Assembly (NCBI GenBank): GCA_949299545.1
Contig: CASGAM010000020.1
Span: 1 to 56,431, forward strand
Direction of reading: 5' to 3'
Origin: an uncultured Prevotellaceae bacterium
GTDB taxonomy: Bacteria > Bacteroidota > Bacteroidia > Bacteroidales > Bacteroidaceae
Length of the DNA: 56,431 nucleotides
Below are positions 29,000-35,194 of this stretch, piece after piece; position 1 is the first letter of the stretch; every line of letters begins with the position of its first letter. The notes beneath the pieces were generated by a model that saw nothing but the letters and a program-made list of their open reading frames with translations, was not told the DNA's origin and made no database searches. A program made the position numbers and the translations under genes.

Positions 29000-29455
29000 A
29001 TGATAAATATATATCCTATTTCTTACAATAAAAAGCAATATCTAGATTTACTACTCCTTGCTGATGAGCAAGAGTCCATGATTGATCACTATTTGGAACG
29101 TGGGGATATGTTTGTCTTGGCTGATAACAATGAGGTTAAAGCTTCCTGCGTTATAACAGAGGAAGGCAAAGGTATCTACGAAATCAAAAGTATTGCTGTC
29201 TATCCACAGTTCCAGCGTCAGGGATATGGGAAAAAATTGATATTCTTTCTTATGGAACATTATAAAGCTCGATGTCATACGATGCTTGTCGGAACCGGAG
29301 ACACTCCTATAACCATGTCCTTCTATAAGAATTGCGGATTTGTATATTCACACCGGATTCCCAATTTTTTCACTGATAATTATGACCATCCGATTTTTGA
29401 AGCAGGTAAACAATTGAAAGATATGATTTATCTTAAAATTAGCATAAGTAGATAA
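29000..29455 (+). CDS. GNAT-family N-acetyltransferase
   Basis: A 151-aa GNAT protein. The acetyl-CoA pyrophosphate loop is clear in SIAVYPQFQRQGYGKKL (motif A, QxxGxG), followed by a beta strand (TMLVGTGDT) and the C-terminal SFYKNCGFVYSHRIPNFF typical of family motif B. It should acetylate an amine on a small molecule or protein; the substrate is unknown. The gene is AT-rich relative to the neighbouring genes and sits at the edge of a gene-poor stretch, which suggests accessory DNA. Confidence 0.88.
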   Translation: MINIYPISYNKKQYLDLLLLADEQESMIDHYLERGDMFVLADNNEVKASCVITEEGKGIYEIKSIAVYPQFQRQGYGKKLIFFLMEHYKARCHTMLVGTGDTPITMSFYKNCGFVYSHRIPNFFTDNYDHPIFEAGKQLKDMIYLKISISR

Positions 29456-29480
29456 TTGTAGTTCCGAAAGATGTGAGTCT

Positions 29481-29522
29481 AATTTTATGTAAACAACCCC
29501 ATCGGTAGAATTATGTAAGCAC
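29481..29522 (+). repeat. Imperfect direct repeat resembling transposon-end repeats
   Basis: AATTTTATGTAAACAAC (29481-29497) and GAATTATGTAAGCAC (29508-29522) share AATTxxATGTAAxCA-like sequence. Repeated ATTATGTAAGC-like units are reminiscent of multi-repeat insertion sequence ends, but there is no transposase nearby and the resemblance is from memory only. Confidence 0.25.
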
Positions 29523-29683
29523 TAATTTAATTCCGCCAATAGGTTTTGTTGTTATTTTTAGTATTGAGAATGTCTCAAAATAAAAAAATGGATAAACTTA
29601 TTTGTCAGCTATATGTTTCGAACTATTAGACTTTTATTTTAGCAGAGGATGTAATTTTACGCTTGTGCGGACTAGTGCTCCCG

Positions 29684-29696
29684 CGCCCTTGGCGCT
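29684..29696. repeat. GC-rich mini-hairpin in AT-rich DNA
   Basis: GCGCC-CTT-GGCGC forms a 5-bp stem inside a GC-rich block of roughly 50 bp (about 29665-29715) that contrasts sharply with the AT-rich DNA on both sides. The function is unknown; it may be a remnant of foreign DNA. Confidence 0.35.
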
Positions 29697-29771
29697 GGCC
29701 GTTCCCCGCAGATAAACATTTCAGAGAAGATCATGCGTGACATGGTTTATTTTACACAGCCTTTTAGCAAT

Positions 29772-29981
29772 TTAAACAATTATAAATTGAGCCTTCTGCT
29801 TTTTCTTGGCTCTTTTACTGATATTCAATTTATCAAATTGTTCCTTGAACCATTTGTCAATTGTTCTTTTGTTTATAGTTATTGCAGATTTATCGCTATA
29901 GCTTGGATGTTTCTCTACCCTGAAAATATCCTTTTTTGATGTCAGACTTATGTCTGTGTCTTTCGGAATAAATTTTGCCAC
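29772..29981 (-). CDS. Small basic ORF, possible gene remnant
   Basis: A 69-codon minus-strand frame starting MAKFIPKDTDISLTS and ending SKRAKKKQKAQFIIV. The residue mix is Lys-rich and looks protein-like (IFRVEKHPSYSDKS, TINKRTIDKWFKEQF), which is why I list it. There is no SD, no recognised family and no partner gene. It could be the C-terminal remnant of a larger gene in decayed accessory DNA, or a chance frame. Confidence 0.3.
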   Translation of the reverse strand: MAKFIPKDTDISLTSKKDIFRVEKHPSYSDKSAITINKRTIDKWFKEQFDKLNISKRAKKKQKAQFIIV

Positions 29982-30136
29982 TACATTGTATGACTTCTTT
30001 CTTTGTCAAGAGCCTTTCGATCGAATTTTTGATGAATTCGATAGTTGCAATTATCAATGATTGGTAATTTTATAATATTTCTTGCATGTGTAGCGTTGTC
30101 AGTCTCTCCCATACAGTAACTTTTATTAAAAAATCA

Positions 30137-30466
30137 TTCAGTCCTTCACCAGACATATAACCCGTACATATACAGGCATGTACAGGTGAAGGACTTTTTG
30201 TATCCTTGCTTTCATCTATAAAATGGCATTCATCGGGTTTGTCACCGGATTTGTAAAGCCGGTAATTAAAATTGCGACCTGTCGTGTGATCACAGCGACA
30301 GGTCGCTTCCGCAAGGCGACAGGTCGCTGTGGTGTAAGAATATTTGTGTGGCAGACGCGTTGCCGGCGGATGACGGTTGAAGTATAGGTGAAGGATAACA
30401 ATACAAAAGTCCTTCACCTGTATATGCCTGTATATGTACGGGTTATATGTTTGGTGAAGGACTGAA
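30137..30466. mobile_element. 330-bp element with 66-bp inverted arms (MITE-like or regulatory RNA)
   Basis: Arms 30137-30203 and 30401-30466 are inverted copies differing by two substitutions and one single-base indel. The element starts TTCAGTCCTTCACC and ends GGTGAAGGACTGAA. GTCCTTCACC or its complement GGTGAAGGAC (or the 9-bp core of it) occurs five times: 30141-30150, 30185-30194, 30387-30395, 30409-30418 and 30453-30462. So each arm is itself a smaller inverted repeat. The 197-bp centre carries the palindromic cluster at 30274-30327. There is no transposase ORF and no obvious target-site duplication. It may be a non-autonomous mobile element or a strongly structured RNA. Confidence 0.5.
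30274..30327. repeat. Palindrome and direct repeat in the centre of the element
   Basis: GCGACCTGTCG (30274-30284) and CGACAGGTCGC (30296-30306) are perfect inverted copies around TGTGATCACA, itself palindromic. A second direct copy of CGACAGGTCGC lies at 30317-30327. Alternative pairing is therefore possible between the first copy and either of the two later ones. Confidence 0.65.
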
Positions 30467-30584
30467 GGACTTTTCGGAAAAATTCTGTGTAGTAAGGGTA
30501 CCTCAGAAATGCAAGGCAATGCCGCTTATACGATATGTGAGAAAAATATCAGTCTTTGCGGGTGAGGTATACGCATGTTTGCCC

Positions 30585-32048
30585 TTACCGGCCTTTTTCC
30601 GGAATGTTTGATAAGACCTCTTTTAAGAAATTCCAGAACTTAGCTACAGAAGGAATGTTGCAACGTTCGTCCGGCGTGTGCGGAGAGCGCAGGGTGGGGC
30701 CGAAACTGACTAAATCCATATTCGGATAAACTTCTCCTATAAGGCTGCATTCCAGACCGGCATGCACTACTTGCACCTTTGCTTCTTCCTGGTACATCTT
30801 CCGGTAGACATCGGTCATGATTGCGGTGACGGGGGAGTCGAAGTTTGGTTGCCATGCGCCGTATTGTCCGCTGAATTCAACTTTCATGCCCACCATGTTG
30901 AATGTGCTTTCCAGCATGGTGGATATATAATCCATCATGCTTTCGCTGGAGCTTCTTGCAAGGATTAAGATTTCTGCCTTTTCGGCATCGATGTTTACGA
31001 TGGCGAGGTTGGACGATGTTTCCACAATGTGGTTCATGGAAGGGATGTTCCGCAACACGCCGTCGTGGCATGCCATCAAGGCGTCGACAATATTGTCTTG
31101 GATCTCTATGGGGACTTGCGTTTTCGGACATTCTGCCGGTTGCACGGTTACGGCAATGTTTGTTTCAACACCGCGGAACTCTTCGTTGAACGTTTCTTGG
31201 CAATAGTCGGCCAGTTCTTGTATTTCTTCAGCACTGCCGGCAGGCAATGTGATGATTGCTTCACACTCGCGGGGGATTGCGTTGCGCATGTTGCCGCCTT
31301 GCCATGAACACAGGCGTGCTTCGTAACGTGCGATGGCGATGTTCATGAGACGTGCCATGAGCTTGTTGGCATTGGTCCGGTTTTCGGAAATCTCCAGGCC
31401 GGAGTGTCCGCCCCTGAGCCCGGTTATGGATATTTTGAATGCCTGGTCACCGGTTTCCGGCTCGACGGGTTTGTAAGCCATGGTAGCCGTTATGTTCACA
31501 CCGCCGGCGCTGCCAACGACAAATTCCCCCATTGTTTCGTTATCGATGTTTAAAAGGATTTCGCCTTTCAGGGTTTCTTTGTCCAGGTGGTTCACACCGT
31601 ACATGCAGGTCTCTTCATCCGCTGTAATCAGTGCTTCGATGGGGCCGTGACGCAAGGTGTCGTCTTCCAAAACGGCCATGATGGCAGCCACGCCGATACC
31701 GTCGTCGGCTCCCAATGTCGTCCCTTTGGCTTTCACCCATTCGCCGTCGATGTATGTTTCGATGGGGTCGGTTTCAAAATTGTGGTTGCTTTCTTTGCTC
31801 TTTTGGGGTACCATGTCCATGTGTGCCTGCAAAACCACGGTTTTTCTGTTTTCCATGCCTTGTGAGGCTTGTTTTCTCATCACGATGTTTTCACCGTTGT
31901 CTTTGAACGCTTCAATATGGTGTTCCTTGGCCCAACCGAGTAAGTAATCTTGTATCTTATGCAGATGGCCTGACGGGCGGGGAACCCGGGTTAACTCATA
32001 AAAGTTTTTCCATACGATTTGAGGATCTAAGTTCTTGATTTCACTCAT
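30585..32048 (-). CDS. pepD: Aminoacyl-histidine dipeptidase (M20 family)
   Basis: A 487-aa cytosolic dipeptidase of the PepD type, which hydrolyses Xaa-His and other dipeptides with two zinc ions. The metal motifs are intact: VVLQAHMDMVPQK, TLGADDGIGVAAIMAVLE and ALITADEETCMYGV. The dimerisation/lid half is normal (ITGLRGGHSGLEI). The final His region reads LRSPHTPDERCNIPSV. The length is normal for PepD (about 485 aa). It is the downstream gene of a unit with the flippase-like gene, 12 bp away. Confidence 0.95.
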   Translation of the reverse strand: MSEIKNLDPQIVWKNFYELTRVPRPSGHLHKIQDYLLGWAKEHHIEAFKDNGENIVMRKQASQGMENRKTVVLQAHMDMVPQKSKESNHNFETDPIETYIDGEWVKAKGTTLGADDGIGVAAIMAVLEDDTLRHGPIEALITADEETCMYGVNHLDKETLKGEILLNIDNETMGEFVVGSAGGVNITATMAYKPVEPETGDQAFKISITGLRGGHSGLEISENRTNANKLMARLMNIAIARYEARLCSWQGGNMRNAIPRECEAIITLPAGSAEEIQELADYCQETFNEEFRGVETNIAVTVQPAECPKTQVPIEIQDNIVDALMACHDGVLRNIPSMNHIVETSSNLAIVNIDAEKAEILILARSSSESMMDYISTMLESTFNMVGMKVEFSGQYGAWQPNFDSPVTAIMTDVYRKMYQEEAKVQVVHAGLECSLIGEVYPNMDLVSFGPTLRSPHTPDERCNIPSVAKFWNFLKEVLSNIPEKGR

Positions 32049-32060
32049 GTGGTTATGTTT

Positions 32061-33080
32061 TTAGGTTTGACTTTCAACTTGTTGACAGGCAGGATGCGTC
32101 AGGGTTAACGCAAACATTGCGTAAATTCCCAATAACAGGACGAGCAATGTTTGCAATGTGTGTACGACCAATACGAACATGACCGCCTGCTGGGCGCCGA
32201 TTCCGTAAAGTATCAAGATGGTTTTGACTGCAAAATGCCAAGGGCCGGCACCGTTCGGTGTGGGAACAAGCACTGCGAAACTTCCTACGACGAATGCCAC
32301 CATCGCAGCCGTGATGCTGAGCGATGACGTGGAATCGAAACTGAAGAATGTCAGGTAGAAATGCAGGAAATAGGCAATCCAGATGCTGACGGAATAGATG
32401 ACGTACAAGGGCACGTTTTTTAATTTGCGCAGCGAGAGAATGCCGTCGGCTATGTTGCGGAAAAGGTTTTTTGTATGGCTGAACCATGTCCATTTTCTTG
32501 CAAGAAGGATGGCCAATGCAATGACTGCAATGCAGCATGCCACCGTGACAAAGATGCCGGTGTTGGAGAACTGTCCGATATAATCGTCGATGCTCATGCC
32601 CGTTTCATCGATGAAAACGGAGAAAACCTTGACTTGCAAAAGAACCGTGGCTGCGGCTAAAAGGAGCATGAGTATGGAATCGACGATACGTTCTGTCACA
32701 ACGGTGCCGATGGCTTTTGTGAATGTGGTGTTATCGAATTTTTTCAGGATTCCGCACCGCAATACTTCGCCCACACGCGGAAGAAGAAGACTGGAAGCGT
32801 AAGACATGAAAATCGCGTTGATGCAGGTGTGCATGCGCGGTTTTTCGTCTAATGGTTCCAGCGCTTGTCGCCATCGGAAGGCTCTCAAGACTTGTGCCAA
32901 GATTCCGAAAGGCATGGAAATCCACATCCACGTCCAGTTTATTTCGTGGCTGATGGCGTGCTGCATCTCCTGCCAGTTGAAGTCACGGTACATCCACCAC
33001 AAAATCAGGCCGGAAGCAGCGAATGGCAGTAACGTTTTTAGAATATTGGATAGAATCTTTGACGGATTTATGTTTTCCAC
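32061..33080 (-). CDS. Flippase-like membrane protein (LPG synthase TM-region/UPF0104 family)
   Basis: I start at GTG 33080 (VENINPSKILSNILKTLLP), giving 339 aa. The open frame continues upstream to 33170 but that would overlap rsmA and lie upstream of the -7 element at 33108-33115. The protein has about 8 helices and the family signatures AQVLRAFRWRQALEPL, LLLPRVGEVLRCGIL and LVPTPNGAGPWHFAV. This domain occurs in lysylphosphatidylglycerol synthases and in stand-alone proteins thought to move lipids or lipid-linked groups; there is no synthase domain here. It is divergent from rsmA and cotranscribed with pepD. Confidence 0.85.
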   Translation of the reverse strand: MENINPSKILSNILKTLLPFAASGLILWWMYRDFNWQEMQHAISHEINWTWMWISMPFGILAQVLRAFRWRQALEPLDEKPRMHTCINAIFMSYASSLLLPRVGEVLRCGILKKFDNTTFTKAIGTVVTERIVDSILMLLLAAATVLLQVKVFSVFIDETGMSIDDYIGQFSNTGIFVTVACCIAVIALAILLARKWTWFSHTKNLFRNIADGILSLRKLKNVPLYVIYSVSIWIAYFLHFYLTFFSFDSTSSLSITAAMVAFVVGSFAVLVPTPNGAGPWHFAVKTILILYGIGAQQAVMFVLVVHTLQTLLVLLLGIYAMFALTLTHPACQQVESQT

Positions 33081-33094
33081 TTTTGTTTTTTTCG

Positions 33095-33102
33095 TATCTT
33101 TG
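33095..33102 (+). promoter_or_regulatory. -7 element for rsmA
   Basis: TATCTTTG is an exact TAnnTTTG match 30 nt before the rsmA ATG at 33132. No clear TTTG element lies 19-21 bp upstream. It lies only 5 bp from the divergent -7 element for the flippase-like gene, so the two promoters overlap back to back. Confidence 0.55.
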
Positions 33103-33107
33103 TATGC

Positions 33108-33115
33108 AAATGTAC
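33108..33115 (-). promoter_or_regulatory. -7 element for the flippase-like gene
   Basis: Minus-strand TACATTTG (33115-33108) is an exact TAnnTTTG match. It places the transcript start near 33101 and supports the GTG start at 33080 over the upstream codons. Confidence 0.5.
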
Positions 33116-33131
33116 TTATAAAAAAGCAGAA

Positions 33132-33968
33132 ATGAAGTCTGTAAAGCCTAAAAAGTTTCTTGGTCAACATTTTTTAAAAGATCTGAAAATCGCGGAAGCC
33201 ATTGCTGATACGGTTGATGCCTGTCCGGACATTCCTGTGTTGGAAGTCGGTCCGGGAATGGGAGTCATGACCCAGTTTCTTGTTGCTAAGGACCGCTGTT
33301 TGAAAGTGGTGGAAATTGATTTTGAGTCTGTTGCCTACTTGCGGGAACATTTTCCCGCACTGGAAGAGAATATTATTGAAGATGATTTTCTGAAGATGCA
33401 CCTTGACCGGACTTTTGATGGGCGGCCTTTTGTGTTGACCGGGAATTATCCTTATAATATATCGAGCCAGATCTTTTTTAAGATGCTTGACAATAAAGAA
33501 CTCATACCCTGTTGTACCGGGATGATACAGAAGGAAGTTGCCGAACGCATCGCGGCAGCTCCCGGCAGTAAGACGTACGGGATATTGAGTGTTCTCATAC
33601 AGGCTTGGTACAATGTGGAGTATCTGTTTACCGTTCATGAAAATGTTTTTAACCCACCTCCTAAAGTGAAAAGCGCCGTTATCAGGATGACGCGTAACGA
33701 TACTTCTGTTCTCGGGTGTGATGAACGGCTTTTCAAGCAGGTCGTAAAGACGACATTTAACCAGCGTCGCAAGGTGATGCGTAATTCCATCCGTCCCGTG
33801 CTTTCTGCGCTTGACCAAAGTGCCGAACAAAAGGGAAACAGCGTGAAGGACCATGCGTCTTTTCTTGCAATGGATATTCTTTCCAAACGGCCGGAGCAAC
33901 TTTCTGTGGCTGATTTTGTGACTTTGACTAACGATGTGGCCAATGAATATGCCGAAAATTCGTTTTAA
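33132..33968 (+). CDS. rsmA: 16S rRNA (adenine1518/1519-N6) dimethyltransferase
   Basis: A 278-aa RsmA/KsgA enzyme, which dimethylates two adjacent adenines in helix 45 of 16S rRNA late in 30S assembly. The family motifs are intact: KKFLGQHFLKD, VLEVGPGMGVMTQFL (SAM motif I), VLTGNYPYNISSQIFFKML (the catalytic NYPY type) and FNPPPKVKSAVIRM. The C-terminal helical domain follows from about residue 195. Length is normal. The gene starts within the upstream open frame of the divergent flippase gene. Confidence 0.97.
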   Translation: MKSVKPKKFLGQHFLKDLKIAEAIADTVDACPDIPVLEVGPGMGVMTQFLVAKDRCLKVVEIDFESVAYLREHFPALEENIIEDDFLKMHLDRTFDGRPFVLTGNYPYNISSQIFFKMLDNKELIPCCTGMIQKEVAERIAAAPGSKTYGILSVLIQAWYNVEYLFTVHENVFNPPPKVKSAVIRMTRNDTSVLGCDERLFKQVVKTTFNQRRKVMRNSIRPVLSALDQSAEQKGNSVKDHASFLAMDILSKRPEQLSVADFVTLTNDVANEYAENSF

Positions 33969-34015
33969 TTTGAAAGAAGAGTCTTAAAACAATTAGGAAT
34001 TTTAATTTCTTTTTG

Positions 34016-34023
34016 TAATTTTG
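34016..34023 (+). promoter_or_regulatory. -7 element for the corA leader
   Basis: TAATTTTG is an exact TAnnTTTG match. A start near 34030 would make the 11-codon ORF at 34051 the first frame of the transcript and leave about 120 nt before corA. No TTTG element is seen 19-21 bp upstream. Confidence 0.5.
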
Positions 34024-34050
34024 CGCAGATTTAAAATAGTGTTAATCAAA

Positions 34051-34086
34051 ATGGACGATTATTACGCGGAAAATATGAATTTGTAA
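34051..34086 (+). CDS. Putative 11-codon leader peptide upstream of corA
   Basis: ATG GAC GAT TAT TAC GCG GAA AAT ATG AAT TTG TAA encodes MDDYYAENMNL. It lies between the -7 element at 34016-34023 and the corA ribosome site. The acidic MDDYY start could matter, since acidic leader peptides are known to make ribosomes unstable at low Mg2+ in enteric Mg2+ transporter leaders. There is no SD before it. That it is translated is inference; what is seen is a short ORF followed directly by two alternative stems. Confidence 0.4.
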   Translation: MDDYYAENMNL

Positions 34087-34091
34087 AGGCA

Positions 34092-34139
34092 GGGGTTCGC
34101 ATAACGGGAGAACCTCCGTCGGGTTAATTATTTAGGAGG
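34092..34139 (+). promoter_or_regulatory. Candidate translational switch before corA
   Basis: Two mutually exclusive pairings are visible. GGGGTTC (34092-34098) can pair with GAACCTC (34110-34116; one G-U). CCTCC (34113-34117) can instead pair with GGAGG of the corA Shine-Dalgarno (34135-34139). The first pairing frees the SD and the second hides it. Which forms could depend on ribosomes on the leader ORF, which ends at 34086, or on Mg2+. The SD-blocking stem is only 5 bp, so this remains a hypothesis. Confidence 0.4.
34134..34139 (+). promoter_or_regulatory. Strong Shine-Dalgarno of corA
   Basis: AGGAGG sits 8 nt before ATG 34148 and decides that start over the in-frame TTG at 34142. Full SD sequences are uncommon in Bacteroidota, which makes this one notable. 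Confidence 0.75.
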
Positions 34140-34147
34140 ATTTGATC

Positions 34148-35074
34148 ATGCGAACTTACTGGAATACAAACCGCGGATTGCGCACGCTTGAAAAATGGGA
34201 GCCGAATTGCTGGGTACAGGTAACTTGCCCGAATGAACAGGATATAGAATTTTTAGAAAAGACGCTCTGCATTCCCGATTATTTTTTAATGGACATTGCC
34301 GATACCGATGAGCGGGCCCGGTATGAGTTTGATGATGGTTGGATCTTGATTATTCTCCGTATACCTTATGTCAAGGAAGTACGTTCGCGGACGCCTTATA
34401 CGACAATCCCTTTAGGTATTATACTCAATAAAGAGGTTTGTATAACGGTTTGCTATTTTGAGACCAACATGATGATTGACTTTGTCAGCTATCAGCAGAA
34501 ACGGGGGCTCGGATTTACGGATTCCGTAGACATGGTATTCCGTCTGTTCCTTTCTTCCGCCGTGTGGTATTTGAAACGCCTCAAACAAATAAACGCCTTG
34601 ATAGAAAAGGCCAAGCAACATCTTGACAGAAATGTCAACAATACGGATTTAATCAGTCTGTCACGCTTGCAAGATAGTTTGACATACTTTATCACTTCCA
34701 TAAGAGGCAATGAAACGTTGTTGTCGAAACTCAAATTCAAACTGCCGGTAGATGAACTTGATGCAGACTTGATAGAGGATGTAAATATTGAAATGAGCCA
34801 GGCGCGCGAGACGACATCCATTTATACCAATATCTTAGAGTCTACAATGGATACTTACGCCAACATCATTAACAATAATGTGAGCAGTGTGATGAAAATG
34901 TTGACTTCCATTTCCATTATCCTGATGTTTCCGACGTTGGTAGCCAGCCTTTTCGGCATGAACCTTATTAACGGGATGGAAGAATCGACTTGGGGATTCC
35001 CGTTGGCATTGGCAATAACAATAGGTATAACCGCTTTGTTTGTGTGGTACTTTAAGAGAAAAACATGGATTTAA
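34148..35074 (+). CDS. corA: CorA-family magnesium/divalent cation transporter
   Basis: A 308-aa CorA-type channel, expected to import Mg2+ (or Co2+/Ni2+) as a pentamer. The start is fixed by AGGAGG upstream. The N-terminal cytoplasmic funnel (about 1-240) has the usual SRLQDSLTYFITSIRGNE helix region. Two C-terminal helices follow, with the selectivity motif as LFGMNLINGMEE after the first. The tail WYFKRKTWI is basic, as in the family. The gene is preceded by an 11-codon ORF and a possible SD-masking structure, and it appears to be transcribed alone. Confidence 0.94.
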   Translation: MRTYWNTNRGLRTLEKWEPNCWVQVTCPNEQDIEFLEKTLCIPDYFLMDIADTDERARYEFDDGWILIILRIPYVKEVRSRTPYTTIPLGIILNKEVCITVCYFETNMMIDFVSYQQKRGLGFTDSVDMVFRLFLSSAVWYLKRLKQINALIEKAKQHLDRNVNNTDLISLSRLQDSLTYFITSIRGNETLLSKLKFKLPVDELDADLIEDVNIEMSQARETTSIYTNILESTMDTYANIINNNVSSVMKMLTSISIILMFPTLVASLFGMNLINGMEESTWGFPLALAITIGITALFVWYFKRKTWI

Positions 35075-35103
35075 GGTTATAAACGATAAAAAAACGGGGC
35101 TTT

Positions 35104-35136
35104 TTTGGAAAAGATTATTTTTTATAATTATTTTTG
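35104..35136 (+). promoter_or_regulatory. Promoter of the DUF349 gene
   Basis: TTTG (35104-35107), a 21-bp spacer and TATTTTTG (35129-35136) fit the Bacteroidota consensus. The start would lie near 35143, about 50 nt before the ATG at 35195. Confidence 0.65.
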
Positions 35137-35194
35137 CGTCCTAAACGACAAATACAGAATTATAAACGAAGTTAAATAAAAATACAATATAAAA

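Larger units (their letters stand above)
29456..30584. other. Gene-poor accessory stretch with repeats
   Basis: About 1.1 kb with no convincing full gene. It contains two imperfect ATGTAA-type direct repeats (29481-29522), a small GC-rich hairpin (29684-29696), a weak minus-strand ORF (29772-29981) and a large inverted-repeat element (30137-30466). Base composition swings from very AT-rich to GC-rich over short distances. It looks like debris of mobile or accessory DNA between the GNAT and pepD. Confidence 0.5.

Noticed and set aside
30285-30294. TGTGATCACA as a CRP-type site
   Set aside because: CRP-type sites need TGTGA and TCACA separated by about 6 bp; here they abut and sit inside a larger palindrome.
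30070-30519. 149-codon minus-strand frame spanning the inverted-repeat element
   Set aside because: It reads straight through the inverted repeats, so both arms give related but unnatural peptides; a structural explanation is better.
33174-33899. 241-codon minus-strand frame opposite rsmA
   Set aside because: Antisense shadow; RsmA motifs on the plus strand are unambiguous.
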